Shown: piece after piece, positions 25,564 through 36,575 of the stretch
Layout of the letters: every line of letters begins with the position of its first letter
How positions within the stretch are numbered: the stretch's first letter is position 1
Origin: G963668605 sp963793625
GTDB lineage: Bacteria; Acidobacteriota; Terriglobia; Bryobacterales; Bryobacteraceae
Direction of reading: 5' to 3'
Assembly (NCBI GenBank): GCA_963793625.1
Contig: CAWCAT010000050.1
Coordinates: 124,001-188,000, forward strand
Length of the DNA stretch: 64,000 nt
Translations under genes and position numbers: made by a program
The notes under the pieces: model-generated
The model's database searches: none
The model's input: only the letters and a program-made list of their open reading frames with translations
What the model was told of the DNA's origin: nothing

Positions 25564-26952
25564 CTATGCCGCGGGCAGGCGAACTTCCAGTCGCGCACCA
25601 CCGCCTGGACGATTAGACGCCTGAATCGTCCCGCCGTGTTGGCTGACGATTCCTTCCGCAACCGTAAGCCCCAGTCCCGTCCCGCGCGAATCGAGGCGCG
25701 TTGTCACGAACGCCTCGAAAATGTTGGGCAGCACGTCGGCTGGTATGCCAGGCCCATCGTCTTCAACGCTAATCGAAACGAGCGATCTGCCATCCTGCGT
25801 CACACAATGCGACTCCACAGTGATGTTTCCGCCCGGCTGCAGCGCACACATTGAATTGCGCAGCAGGTTCACAAATACCTGTACCAGGCGATCCGCATTG
25901 CCGCTGACGCGCACGTCTTCCGGTACACGATTGTGGAAGTGAACTTCACCAGCTTTTTCGTCGATGGCAACCAGCCCCCAGGATTCCTCGATTACAGCGC
26001 GCACGTCCACCGGGCCCAATTCCTCTTTCCGCACGCGAGCGAAATCGATCAGGCCTTCGCTGATGCGACGCAATCGCTGGGTCACGCGCAGCATTCGTGC
26101 GAGGCGATCCTGTGCCTGCAGCTGCGGAACGGTCTCCTGCAGTTTTTCAATGGAGCCGTGCAGGACAGAAAGTGGCGTGTTCAACTCATGCGCCACGCTG
26201 GCGCTGAGCATCCCGAGGCTGGCCAGTCGATCCTGCCGTTCCAGCAGGTCGTTCTTTCGCAGCAGTTCCTCTTCGTGACGGCGCAATTCGTGCACAGTCG
26301 CGTTGCGCGAACGCATAATCTGACCGATCTCGTCGCCGGAAATGTTGCTCTCAGCAATGTACTCGTTGTCATGATCCCCGGCCTGCGTGGCCTGGTCGGC
26401 CTCCAGCATCCGTGTCAACGGCCGGTAGATGTAGCGCGGCAGGATGAACAACTCCATTGCGAGCACGGCCAGCACGTATACCAAAGACAACGCGAGCGCC
26501 AGATTGATTTTGGCATGGCGTGCCAGATCATCGTAGAACTGACTGGGAAGACGGAGTTTACGGTACAGGCCGGTGCGGGGGTTCTTCCGGTAGAGGCTGT
26601 CCACTGAATTCGGATCCTGCCAAATAGACCCCGGGTGCTCATCCAGCCACTCCTTGACGACTGGTGAAAGATTCAACTCTGCGGCCTCGCCTTCCCGGTA
26701 TTCGTAAACCTCCAGGCCAGGCAATCGCGGCAGCGGCCGATCATCCCCGAACATCTGCGTTGCCAGAAGACTCTCCCGTTGACGCGCGTTGGCGATTTTG
26801 TTCACAAACAGCGGCACCAGGGAAAAGTAGACGGAAGCTGCAAGAACCAGGAAGAACAGGTTGTGCAACACCATCAGTTTCAGGCGGACTTTGAGGTCCC
26901 TGAAACGAATCCGAAGAATGGTTGCACCCTTTCTTTTCAGAGCTTCATCCAT
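25564..26952 (-). CDS. Membrane sensor histidine kinase
   Basis: 462 aa. Two transmembrane helices (~25-50 and ~149-171) flank a ~100-residue periplasmic sensor with no recognised domain. A HAMP domain (~172-225) leads to a coiled coil, then the H box ASVAHELNTPLSVLHG (His255), N box NLLRNSMCAL, G1 DDGPGIP and G2 GTGLGLTVAEG. This is an NtrB/AtoS-like HisKA-HATPase kinase. It is first gene of a two-gene operon with the XRE-type response regulator and divergent from actA by 116 bases; the position suggests a respiratory or redox stimulus, which is inference. Confidence 0.93.
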   Translation of the reverse strand: MDEALKRKGATILRIRFRDLKVRLKLMVLHNLFFLVLAASVYFSLVPLFVNKIANARQRESLLATQMFGDDRPLPRLPGLEVYEYREGEAAELNLSPVVKEWLDEHPGSIWQDPNSVDSLYRKNPRTGLYRKLRLPSQFYDDLARHAKINLALALSLVYVLAVLAMELFILPRYIYRPLTRMLEADQATQAGDHDNEYIAESNISGDEIGQIMRSRNATVHELRRHEEELLRKNDLLERQDRLASLGMLSASVAHELNTPLSVLHGSIEKLQETVPQLQAQDRLARMLRVTQRLRRISEGLIDFARVRKEELGPVDVRAVIEESWGLVAIDEKAGEVHFHNRVPEDVRVSGNADRLVQVFVNLLRNSMCALQPGGNITVESHCVTQDGRSLVSISVEDDGPGIPADVLPNIFEAFVTTRLDSRGTGLGLTVAEGIVSQHGGTIQASNRPGGGARLEVRLPAA

Positions 26953-27068
26953 AGAATTGCTGTGAAACTAGAATTTTTACGCCATTTGCGCAATTTGTGC
27001 GGCCATGGTAGAACATATCTAAGAAAGCGAACGCCCCAGAGGGCTCCATTCGCTTCGCTGGGACTGGG
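26953..27068. promoter_or_regulatory. Divergent regulatory region, kinase versus ACIII operon
   Basis: The 116 bases between the kinase and actA starts must carry promoters for both directions and probable binding sites for the XRE-type regulator. Only weak sigma70-like elements are visible. The future actA leader contains a nested hairpin: GCGAA (27027-27031) with TTCGC (27049-27053), and inside it GCCC with GGGC. Confidence 0.45.
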
Positions 27069-27716
27069 ATGAGCGCAATATTTCCGAAGTCTACCGACGT
27101 AGTTCTGCGTGCCATCGCTTTAGGTATTGTAGTCATAGCGGGCGCCGGAATCGGACTCTACGCATATTTTTCCCATCCAAAGGTGCTGGATACCGGCTAT
27201 ACGCCGGTGCAACCAGTGGCATACAGCCACAAACTGCATGCCGGCAACCTGGGGATGGATTGCCGTTACTGCCACTCTACGGTAGAGCGGTCCTCTTACG
27301 CGGCGATACCTGCAACCGAAACGTGCATGAACTGTCACGTTCGGGTGAAGAACCAAAGCCCGTTGCTCACCAAAGTTCGTGAGAGCTACGCGAGCGGCGA
27401 ACCACTACCCTGGATCAAGGTCCACAAGCTTCCGGATTTCGTCTATTTCAATCACAGCGCTCACGTCACCTCCGGCGTCAGCTGCGTATCCTGTCACGGC
27501 CGCGTCGATCAGATGGTGGAAGTGAAACAGGTGCAGCCGCTGAGCATGGCGTGGTGCCTGGAGTGCCATCGCAATCCTGCGCCGAATATACGTCCCGCCG
27601 AACTTGTGACCAAGCTCGACTGGCAGCCGGATCGCGACCCGGCGGAAATTGGACGCGAAATCGTACAGGCCAAGCACATCGCTCCGCCAGTCAACTGCTC
27701 GGGGTGTCACCGATGA
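27069..27716 (+). CDS. actA: ACIII subunit ActA, membrane-anchored pentaheme cytochrome c
   Basis: 215 aa. One N-terminal membrane helix (AIALGIVVIAGAGIGLYAYF) and five CXXCH heme sites: CRYCH (65-69), CMNCH (86-90), CVSCH (139-143), CLECH (163-167) and CSGCH (~210). Additional His in SHKLHAG and NHSAHV are likely distal ligands. Five hemes and this spacing match ActA of alternative complex III, the quinol:cytochrome c oxidoreductase that replaces bc1. It faces the periplasm and relays electrons toward ActE and cytochrome c. It overlaps actB by four bases. Confidence 0.95.
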   Translation: MSAIFPKSTDVVLRAIALGIVVIAGAGIGLYAYFSHPKVLDTGYTPVQPVAYSHKLHAGNLGMDCRYCHSTVERSSYAAIPATETCMNCHVRVKNQSPLLTKVRESYASGEPLPWIKVHKLPDFVYFNHSAHVTSGVSCVSCHGRVDQMVEVKQVQPLSMAWCLECHRNPAPNIRPAELVTKLDWQPDRDPAEIGREIVQAKHIAPPVNCSGCHR

Positions 27717-30626
27717 ATCAAACTGGGAAAAATTACTGGCGCAGTATCGATCAACTCTCTGACACTCCGCAATTCCGCGAGTGGCTGCATCGCGAGTTTC
27801 CGGAAAACGCTTCGGAGATGCTCGATTCGCACTTCACGCCGCACGCTGCTGAAGTTAATGGGGGCGTCATTTGGGCTTGCAGGACTCGTTTCCTGCCGCC
27901 GTCCTGTGGAAAAGATCCTCCCGGTCTCCAAGGGTGTCGAGGATTACATTCCCGGAAATCCGCTGTACTACAACACTGCGATGACGCTGGGCGGCGTTTC
28001 CACGGGCTTGCTGGTCGAAGCGCACGAGGGCCGTCCCACCAAGGTGGAAGGCAATCCGAACCATCCGTCGAGCCTGGGTGCAGCCAGCGCCTTTGCTCAG
28101 GCCTCTATTCTGAATCTGTATGATCCCGACCGTGCCAAGCAAGTGTTTCAGGGTAAGCAGAAGTCCAGTTGGCAGGACTTCGCCGCATTCGCCAAAACTC
28201 AGTTCAGCGGCGACGGTGAGGGCCTACGCTTTCTTTAGCGAGCAAACAGCTTCGCCTTCACTTGAAGCGGTAAAAGCGCACGCACTAAAGCGCTTCCCGA
28301 AAGCCAAGTGGGTTGAGTATGAGCCCATTTCCGCCGAAGAAGCCATGGCCGGTGCGCAACTGGCGTTCGGTCAGGCTGTTCGCACGCATTACAATTTCGA
28401 AAAAGCCGACGTGGTTCTCGCACTGGATAGCGACTTCCTCGGCATGGAATCCCCCAACATCGCGTTCACACGAGCCTTCACTCGCCGCCGCAAAATCAGC
28501 GAGCCCAAGGACGAGATGAACCGGCTGTATGTGGTGGAAAGTCAGTACTCGATAACCGGTGCAGTGGCTGATCATCGCCTACGTATGCGGGTATCGGATC
28601 TAAGGCAATTTGCTTCAGATTTAGCGGCTGAATTGAAGGTCAGCGGTGATACTCTGAGGGTGCTGCCTGGCTCGAGTGATGTCCGGCAGAAATGGCTGGC
28701 CGCGGTGGCTCGTGATCTAGCCCGGCATAGAGGCCGTTCTTTGGTCATAGCGGGACCGCGCCAGCCAGCGATCGTTCACGCCTGGGCTCACCTGATCAAT
28801 CAGTTTCTCGGCAACGCCGGAGAGACCGTCACCTACACCGCCGCCACCTGGCAGCCGCAACTTCCCGCCATCAAGGAACTCGCCTCGGAGATGTCCGCCG
28901 GCAAGGTTTCGACGCTCGTCGTGCTCGGCGGAAATCCGGCCTACAATGCTCCGGCCGATCTGCAGTTTGAAGCCAACCTGAAGAAGGTGAAGACGGTCAT
29001 CCGGCTCGGCCATGATGAGGATGAAACCAGCGCACTCGCCGCCTGGCAGCTTCCCGAAGCACATTACATGGAAGCGTGGGGTGATGCGCGCGCCATCGAT
29101 GGCACTTGCACCGTGCAGCAACCGCTGATTCAGCCGATGTTTGAAGGCAAGACGGCTGCCGAACTGGTCGCTCTGATCTCCGAATATCCGCAGACAGCGC
29201 GCTTACGACATCGTGCGCAATTACTGGGCCTCGCAGTGGTCCGGTGACAAGGATAAAGCCTGGCGCAAGGTGTTGCATGACGGCGTAGTTCCTGGCACAA
29301 AGTCTGCCGAAATCAAGCCGGTGGTGGATGCCAAGCGCATCGCCGCCGCATCCCGGCCCCGGCTGCAAACGGTCTGGAAGTTGCATTCTACGCGGACCCG
29401 AGCGTCTATGATGGACGCTTCGCCAACAACGGCTGGCTGCAGGAAGCGCCGGATCCGATGACGAAGCTCACTTGGGACAATGCTGCGTTGATCAGTCCGG
29501 CAACAGCGCGATCACTGCAGTTGAAAGACGGCGACATCGTCACGCTGGAAGCCGCCGGGCGCAAAGCCACAGTAGCTGTCCTGGTGCAGCCGGGCCACGC
29601 CGATCAGTCGATTTCAGTCACGCTTGGCTACGGTCGCAGGAAGTCCGGACGGGTCGGGCAGGGAGTTGGCCACGACGTCTATCCGCTGCGCGCCTCCGAT
29701 GGATTCAACGTCTGTCACCGGCGTGAGTCTGAAGAAGACTGGCGCGGAGTACAAGTTCTCGCTTACGCAGGAACACCACAGCATGGAAGGCCGCCCGATC
29801 GTGCGCGAGGCGACGCTGGAGGAGTACCGCAAGGAGCCCGAGTTCGCCGAAAAGCAAGGCGCGGCGCACGAACTCTTCTCGCTGTACAAAGAGCAGGATT
29901 ATTCCCAGGGCAACCAGTGGGGCATGGCGATCGATCTCAACGCCTGCATCGGCTGCAACGCCTGCCTGATGGCCTGCCAGGCTGAGAACAACATTCCGGT
30001 CGTCGGCAAGGAGCAGGTGGCGCAACGGCCGCGAGATGCACTGGATCCGCCTCGACCGCTACTTCGAAGGCGCTGAGGAAGATCCCAAGGTTGTCTATCA
30101 GCCGATGGCCTGCCAGCAGTGCGAAAACGCTCCCTGCGAATCCGTCTGCCCGGTGGCCGCGACGGTCCACAGCCCGGAGGGCTTGAACGACATGGCGTAC
30201 AACCGCTGCGTCGGCACCCGCTACTGCGCCAACAACTGTCCGTACAAGGTGCGCCGCTTCAACTTCCTCGAATGGAACAAGGATATGGACGCCAGTCGCA
30301 GAAGATGGTCTTCAATCCCGATGTCAGCGTGCGTATGCGCGGCGTCATGGAAAAGTGCACCTACTGCGTGCAGCGCATTCAGGAAACCAAGATCAAGGCC
30401 AAGGCCGACGGTCGCCGCGCGATTCGCGACGGCGAGATTCTCACCGCCTGTCAGCAGACCTGCCCGGCCGAAGCGATCACGTTCGGCAATATCAACGATC
30501 CGAACAGCAAGCGTTGCGAAGCTGAAGCAGCAGGATCGCAACTACGCCGTGCTGGCTGAACTCAACGTCAAGCCGCGCACCACCTACCTGGCGAAGGTCA
30601 GGAATCCCAATCCGGAGCTTGCGTAA
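27713..30626 (+). pseudogene. actB: ACIII iron-sulfur/molybdopterin-like subunit ActB, eight frameshifts
   Basis: Protein fragments in shifting frames assemble into a full-length ActB. They give an N-terminus with a Tat-like SRRTLLKLMGASFGLAGLVS, a long molybdopterin-oxidoreductase-like half and a ferredoxin-like half with CIGCNACLMACQAENN, CQQCENAPCESVCPV, CANNCPYK, CTYCVQRIQ and CQQTCP. Breaks fall near 27826, 28233 (T-run), 29199, 29350, 29712, 30020, 30293 and 30515: six +1 and two -1. Every Fe-S ligand is intact and I found no stop codon in the intended frame between breaks. Either the local consensus is wrong or the gene was inactivated very recently. actA, D, E and F are intact. Confidence 0.85.
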
Positions 30627-30628
30627 CG

Positions 30629-32014
<1,386 letters not shown>

Positions 32015-32025
32015 GGGGAATGGAA

Positions 32026-32571
32026 ATGAGCCAAACGCCAGCCAACAAACCACACGCTATCGTCGCCGATTTCAGTACGCCCGAGGCCTTATTGGCGGCT
32101 ATCAAGGGAGTGCGTGAGATGGGTTATTCGAAGCTGGATGCCTGTACGCCGTTTCCGATCCATGGAATCGATGATGCACTAGGCGAAAAGCCTTCCCGTC
32201 TCGGATTTCTTGTCGTGGTCGGCGGTCTCTTCGGATTTTGCGCCGCCCTGTTCTTGCAGTGGTGGACGGGCGCGGTGGATTACCCGCTCGTGATCGGCGG
32301 CAAGCCGCTGTTCGCAGTCGAATTCTCGATTCCGATCGTTTTTGAATTGACCGTGCTCTTTTCCGCATTCACAGCGGTGATCGGGATGTTCGCATTAAAC
32401 GGATTGCCGAAGTTTTACCATCCTCTGTTCAACTACTCGCGAATGGCAGGAGCCAGCAACGATCGCTTCCTGCTGGTCATCGATTCCAGCGACCCGCAGT
32501 TTGAAAGCGAACGAACGGCCAGCTTGCTAAGCGCCCTGGGCAGTGAGCACACGGAGGTCGTCGGAGAGTAA
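32026..32571 (+). CDS. actD: ACIII subunit ActD (DUF3341)
   Basis: 181 aa from ATG 32026, placed seven bases after GAGGGG; ATG 32020 would be too close. N-terminal cytoplasmic part with FSTPEALLAAIKGVREMGYS and TPFPIHGIDDALG, two membrane helices (RLGFLVVVGGLFGFCAALFL and SIPIVFELTVLFSAFTAVIG), then PKFYHPLFNYSRM and an acidic C-terminus. This is the DUF3341 family found only in ACIII operons. It is thought to help form the membrane arm; no cofactor is bound. The stop overlaps the actE start by one base. Confidence 0.93.
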   Translation: MSQTPANKPHAIVADFSTPEALLAAIKGVREMGYSKLDACTPFPIHGIDDALGEKPSRLGFLVVVGGLFGFCAALFLQWWTGAVDYPLVIGGKPLFAVEFSIPIVFELTVLFSAFTAVIGMFALNGLPKFYHPLFNYSRMAGASNDRFLLVIDSSDPQFESERTASLLSALGSEHTEVVGE

Positions 32572-33161
32572 TGAGAAAAGGATCATCCGTGTTTATCCGT
32601 GTCCTTCCGATTCTGCTGGTATCGCTGATGCTTGCGAGTTGCGGTTCCACTTCCCGCAATCCTCCGATTGAAGTGTTTGCCGATATGGACCGCCAGGGCA
32701 AGTACAAGCCGCAAACGTCGAAGGACCAGCGGCCCGTGCCGGGCACCGTCGCCGTCGGACATCTGAACGAAGACACCAATTACCAGACCGGGCAGGAAGC
32801 CGGGATGTACATCGCGAAGAACCCGCTTCCCATTACCAAGGAAACACTACATCGCGGACAGGAGCGCTTCAATATCTACTGCGCACCTTGCCACGACAAG
32901 GCAGGTAGCGGTCACGGGATTGTCCCGACGCGCGCCAACTCCTGGCTACCAACGAATCTGCTGGAACCGCGCGTTCGCAACATGGTCAACGGCGAAATCT
33001 ACACAATCATTACGCAGGGCCGCCGTTCGATGGCATCGTATCGTTTTCAGATTGCGGAGAAGGATCGCTGGGCCATTGTAGCCTACGTACGCGCACTGCA
33101 TCGTGCGACTGACGCCAGGGTCGAGGATGTGCCGACCGAACTGCGAGGGGAACTGAGATGA
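32571..33161 (+). CDS. actE: ACIII subunit ActE, monoheme cytochrome c lipoprotein
   Basis: 196 aa. Lipoprotein signal with lipobox LMLASC (lipid Cys24). One heme site, NIYCAPCHDKAGSG (104-108), and a distal Met, probably in RRSMASYRFQI. The C-terminal helix region DRWAIVAYVRALHRA is typical of class I cytochromes c. ActE receives electrons from the ActA/ActB hemes and clusters and may pass them to the oxidase CuA/cytochrome c domain encoded downstream. It overlaps actF by four bases (ATGA). Confidence 0.93.
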   Translation: MRKGSSVFIRVLPILLVSLMLASCGSTSRNPPIEVFADMDRQGKYKPQTSKDQRPVPGTVAVGHLNEDTNYQTGQEAGMYIAKNPLPITKETLHRGQERFNIYCAPCHDKAGSGHGIVPTRANSWLPTNLLEPRVRNMVNGEIYTIITQGRRSMASYRFQIAEKDRWAIVAYVRALHRATDARVEDVPTELRGELR

Positions 33162-34345
33162 GTCACGCGGAAAACTATTACTTGGACGAGCGTAACTGGA
33201 CTCGCGGCCGAAACGTGATCGTGTTCATTGGTCTGGCTGCGATCGTTGGCTCCATCGTGGGCTATCTCTCTGAACCGAAGCAGTTCGTTGCATCCTATCT
33301 CGTCAACTTCGTGTATTTCACGAGCATCACGCTGGGTGCCATGTTCTTCGTCATGGTGCAGCACCTGACCGGTTCTGCATGGAGCGTCACAGTTCGCCGC
33401 CAGATGGAAAACCTGATGGTGACGACGCCTGTAGCCGCACTGCTCTTTCTGCCGATCGCGTTCAACATCCCGTCAATCTACGAGTGGGCGCACAAGGAAT
33501 TCTACAGCGCCGATCCGGTGATGACGTTCAAGATGGAATTTTTCAACCCGAAGTTGTATCTCTTGCGCATGGCAGTGTACTTCACGATCTGGACAGTACT
33601 CGCGTTCAATCTCTACCGGCACTCGGTAGCGCAGGATTCAGGCGGATCGCTCGAACGCATTCGAAAATCTTCGTTCTGGAGCGCGCCTGGACTGCTGTTG
33701 CTCATGGTCACCGTGACCAGCGCTTCGGTTGACTGGCTGATGTCGCTTGAACCGCACTGGTATTCAACAATCTTTGGCATCTATGTCTATGCCGGTGGCG
33801 CACTCGCATTCATGGCTGTCCTCACACTGATCTGCCTGATGCTGCGGCGCGCCGGGTTGCTGATCAACACGATCAATCTGGAGCACTATCACGATCTCGG
33901 TAAGTGGCTCTTCGCACTCACGGTGTTCTGGGCCTACATTGCGTTTTCCCAGTACATGCTGATCTGGTACGCGAATATCCCGGAAGAAACCATCTGGTTC
34001 AAACATCGTCTGGAAGGAAACTGGAGCTGGGTGAGCGCGCTTTTGTTGGTGGGCCATTTTATTGTGCCTTTCCTGGTGTTGCTCCCAAGAGCCGCCAAGC
34101 GCAATGTGAACGTTCTGACCGGCATTTCAATCTGGATTCTGCTGATGCACTACGTGGATCTGCACTGGATCGTGATGCCTACGATGCACGTCCATTCGTT
34201 CCACCTGCACTGGCTGGATCTGGTCACGTTCCTGGCTGTCGGCGCAGTGTTCGCCTTTGTGTTCTGGACCAGGCTGCGCAAGCACGCACTGGTGCCGATG
34301 GGCGACCTGCGATTCGAACAATCGTTGCACTTCAAGAATGTCTAG
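33158..34345 (+). CDS. actF: ACIII second NrfD-like membrane subunit ActF
   Basis: 395 aa, highly hydrophobic, with about ten membrane spans. Landmarks: NVIVFIGLAAIVGSIVGYLS, FVYFTSITLGAMFFVMVQHL, VTSASVDWLMSLEPHWYSTI, FAFSQ-type segment YIAFSQYMLIWYANIPEETI and VMPTMHVHSFHLHWLDLVTF. The SLEPHWYST and ANIPEET motifs are typical of ActF, the quinone-side counterpart of ActC. No frameshift is present, in contrast to actC. It is followed 16 bases downstream by a small membrane protein gene. Confidence 0.94.
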   Translation: MSHAENYYLDERNWTRGRNVIVFIGLAAIVGSIVGYLSEPKQFVASYLVNFVYFTSITLGAMFFVMVQHLTGSAWSVTVRRQMENLMVTTPVAALLFLPIAFNIPSIYEWAHKEFYSADPVMTFKMEFFNPKLYLLRMAVYFTIWTVLAFNLYRHSVAQDSGGSLERIRKSSFWSAPGLLLLMVTVTSASVDWLMSLEPHWYSTIFGIYVYAGGALAFMAVLTLICLMLRRAGLLINTINLEHYHDLGKWLFALTVFWAYIAFSQYMLIWYANIPEETIWFKHRLEGNWSWVSALLLVGHFIVPFLVLLPRAAKRNVNVLTGISIWILLMHYVDLHWIVMPTMHVHSFHLHWLDLVTFLAVGAVFAFVFWTRLRKHALVPMGDLRFEQSLHFKNV

Positions 34346-34361
34346 CGGAGGAAAAACAGCG

Positions 34362-34823
34362 ATGTCTCAAACTACTAATCCGAACGCTGTGATGCCGCCG
34401 CCGCCCGGCACGGCTGGTTACGATAAGGGCGACCCGAAGAGCTGGCTCATCGCGCTGCTCGGTGGCGCCATGGTTGTCACCATTGTCGTGGTGATCCTCG
34501 CCGTTCAGGCGTATTTCGACCATGTCAGCGAGCAGCAGGTCTATCAGAAGCAACTCGTTCCGGTTTCCGACGACCTGCGCAATGTTCACGCGCGAGAAGA
34601 TGCGGACCTGCATTCGTACAAGTACATCGACCGCAATGCCGGAGTTGTACGGATTCCGATCGAGCGCGGCATGGAATTGCTGGCCACCGAGGCGGCCCAG
34701 GGCAAGTTGAAGTATCCGTCCCAGCCGACCCCTGTGGTGGTTGTGCTGCCTGGCGCCCCGCCGGCAGCCGCTCCACAAAAAGGAGAAGGAAATGTTCCCG
34801 CTGCGGCGGCTCCTGCTCGCTAG
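34362..34823 (+). CDS. Small membrane protein of the ACIII-caa3 operon
   Basis: 153 aa from ATG 34362 (GGAGG 13-17 bases upstream). A Pro-rich N-terminus (VMPPPPGTAGYDKGDPKSW) precedes a single membrane helix (~28-50), a helical extramembrane segment (YFDHVSEQQVYQKQLVPV, RNVHAREDADLHSYKYIDRN) and a Pro/Ala tail. The HSYKYID...IPIERGMELL pattern recurs in proteins next to bacterial SCO or cox genes, but I know of no assigned function. Its last 32 bases overlap the SCO start, so translation is probably coupled. It may be an assembly or linker factor between complex III and the oxidase. Confidence 0.72.
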   Translation: MSQTTNPNAVMPPPPGTAGYDKGDPKSWLIALLGGAMVVTIVVVILAVQAYFDHVSEQQVYQKQLVPVSDDLRNVHAREDADLHSYKYIDRNAGVVRIPIERGMELLATEAAQGKLKYPSQPTPVVVVLPGAPPAAAPQKGEGNVPAAAAPAR

Positions 34824-35610
34824 CCTCACTCTGGTTGCCGCCTCGCTTTCGGCGTTTGCCGAGAAGAGCGATGTCCTGCCTGCCGAAATGGAGGGCGTGG
34901 GCATCACGGAGCGGGTTGGTCAGCCCGTGGATTTGAACCTCACCTTTATTGGCGAGAATGGCTATCCCGTAGCGCTGAAGGAGTTCTTTCACAAGGATCG
35001 GCCGGTAATTCTGAACCTGGTTTATTACAACTGCCCGATGCTCTGCAATCTTGTGATGAACGCCCAGGTCAAGGCGCTGCGAGAGATTCCCTGGAAGCCG
35101 GGACAGGAATTCGATATCGTCACGATCAGCATCGACCCGACGGAAACGTTTAATCTCGCGCAAGCGAAAAAGCAGGCGTATCTGGCCGCGTATGAGCGTC
35201 CGGCGCCCGGCTGGCATTTTCTTACCGATCAAAATGGCAACGTCCAGAAACTTGCGAATCAGATTGGTTTCCGCTATCGCTACGACGCGCGGCAACAGCA
35301 GTACGTGCACAACGCGGCAATTATGGTTCTTACACCGGATGGGCGCGTCTCGCGCTATCTTTACGGCATCCAATTTAAGGTAAGAGATCTTAGGCTCGCG
35401 CTGGTCGAAGCTTCCGAAGGAAAATTCAAGCTGACAGTGGATCAGTTGCTGTTGTTCTGTTTCCACTATGATCCGCAGGCCCGCTCTTACGTGCCTTTTG
35501 CCGCTAACGTAATGCGCGGTGGTGGCATTCTTATCATGCTCAGTCTCGGAATTGTGTTGGGTCGCTTCTGGCGCAATGAGCGTCGAAAACCCATCGAAAG
35601 GACTTGTTAG
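34792..35610 (+). CDS. SCO1/SenC-type copper chaperone
   Basis: About 272 aa from ATG 34792, preceded by AGGAGAAGGA inside the upstream gene. Signal peptide (RRLLLASLTLVAASLSAFA), thioredoxin-like fold with copper-binding YYNCPMLCN (Cys81, Cys85) and the third ligand His173 in VHNAAIMVLTPDGRV. The C-terminal hydrophobic segment GGILIMLSLGIVLGRFW is a membrane anchor. It delivers copper to, or reduces, the CuA site of the subunit II encoded just downstream. Its location between ACIII and cox genes supports a dedicated role. Confidence 0.92.
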   Translation: MFPLRRLLLASLTLVAASLSAFAEKSDVLPAEMEGVGITERVGQPVDLNLTFIGENGYPVALKEFFHKDRPVILNLVYYNCPMLCNLVMNAQVKALREIPWKPGQEFDIVTISIDPTETFNLAQAKKQAYLAAYERPAPGWHFLTDQNGNVQKLANQIGFRYRYDARQQQYVHNAAIMVLTPDGRVSRYLYGIQFKVRDLRLALVEASEGKFKLTVDQLLLFCFHYDPQARSYVPFAANVMRGGGILIMLSLGIVLGRFWRNERRKPIERTC

Positions 35611-35617
35611 GAGCGAA

Positions 35618-36559
35618 ATGAACTGGCTTCGCACACTGATTCTGCCCATTGAAGGCAGCGAATACGCGAGAGGATACGACAACCTGTATCTGTTCATCGT
35701 TTTCCTCAACGTGTTCTTCTTCCTGTTGATCGCCATTCTGGCCGGCTACTTTTCGTGGCGCTACCGCCGTTCGAAAATGACCGGTCCGACGCCGCACTTC
35801 ACGCACAATACCAAGCTGGAAATCGTTTGGAGCGTGATTCCGTTTCTCATTATGGTTGGGTTGTTCGGCATGGGACTCAACGCCTATATCGCCAACAGCA
35901 TCAGCCCGCAGGATCCACTGGAAATCACGGTGAGCGCGAAGAAATGGCTGTGGTCCTTCGAGTACACGAACGGTACGCGCACCATCAACGAAATCCACGT
36001 ACCCGTGGGGCGTCCCGTGAAACTGGTGATGTCCTCTGAGGACGTGATTCACAGTTTCTTCATCCCGACCATGCGCATCAAGCAGGATGTAATTCCGGGC
36101 CGCTACACGGACCTGTGGTTTACGCCCACCCAGACCGGCATGCATCAGGTCTTCTGCGCTGAATATTGCGGAAAATCCCACTCCGATATGCTCGCGCGAG
36201 TGTGGGTAGATACCGACGCCCAATATCAAAAATGGCTCGAAGAAGGCGACGAACAGACCCGCACCATGCCGCTCAAGGATCTGGGCAAAGTGATCTGGGA
36301 GAACCGTGGCTGCAACACCTGCCACTCGATCGACGGCACGCGCGGGCAGGGTCCCAGCTTCCAGGGGGTCTACGGACACCAAGTGAAACTGGCCGACGGA
36401 AAGACTGTGCTGGGGGATGAAAACTACATCCGAGAATCCATTCTGCAGCCGCAGGCCAAAATCGTTGCCGGTTACGAGCCGATCATGCCGACCTTCCAGG
36501 GCCTCTTGCGCGAACGCGAGGTGCTGGCGGTGATCGAATTTGTCAAGTCGCTGAAGTAA
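35618..36559 (+). CDS. coxB: Cytochrome c oxidase subunit II fused to cytochrome c (caa3 type)
   Basis: 313 aa from ATG 35618 after TAGGAG; the longer frame lies inside SCO. Two membrane hairpin helices (LYLFIVFLNVFFFLLIAILA and IVWSVIPFLIMVGLFGMGL), then a CuA cupredoxin domain: His145 in DVIHSFFIP and the loop CAEYCGKSHSDM (Cys180, Cys184, His188, Met191). A C-terminal c-type domain has CNTCH (232-236) and a candidate Met ligand in IMPTFQG. The fusion marks a caa3-type oxidase that takes electrons directly. The helix-and-CuA part faces the periplasm. Confidence 0.95.
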   Translation: MNWLRTLILPIEGSEYARGYDNLYLFIVFLNVFFFLLIAILAGYFSWRYRRSKMTGPTPHFTHNTKLEIVWSVIPFLIMVGLFGMGLNAYIANSISPQDPLEITVSAKKWLWSFEYTNGTRTINEIHVPVGRPVKLVMSSEDVIHSFFIPTMRIKQDVIPGRYTDLWFTPTQTGMHQVFCAEYCGKSHSDMLARVWVDTDAQYQKWLEEGDEQTRTMPLKDLGKVIWENRGCNTCHSIDGTRGQGPSFQGVYGHQVKLADGKTVLGDENYIRESILQPQAKIVAGYEPIMPTFQGLLREREVLAVIEFVKSLK

Positions 36560-36575
36560 GGGTAAGAGGGTTTCT

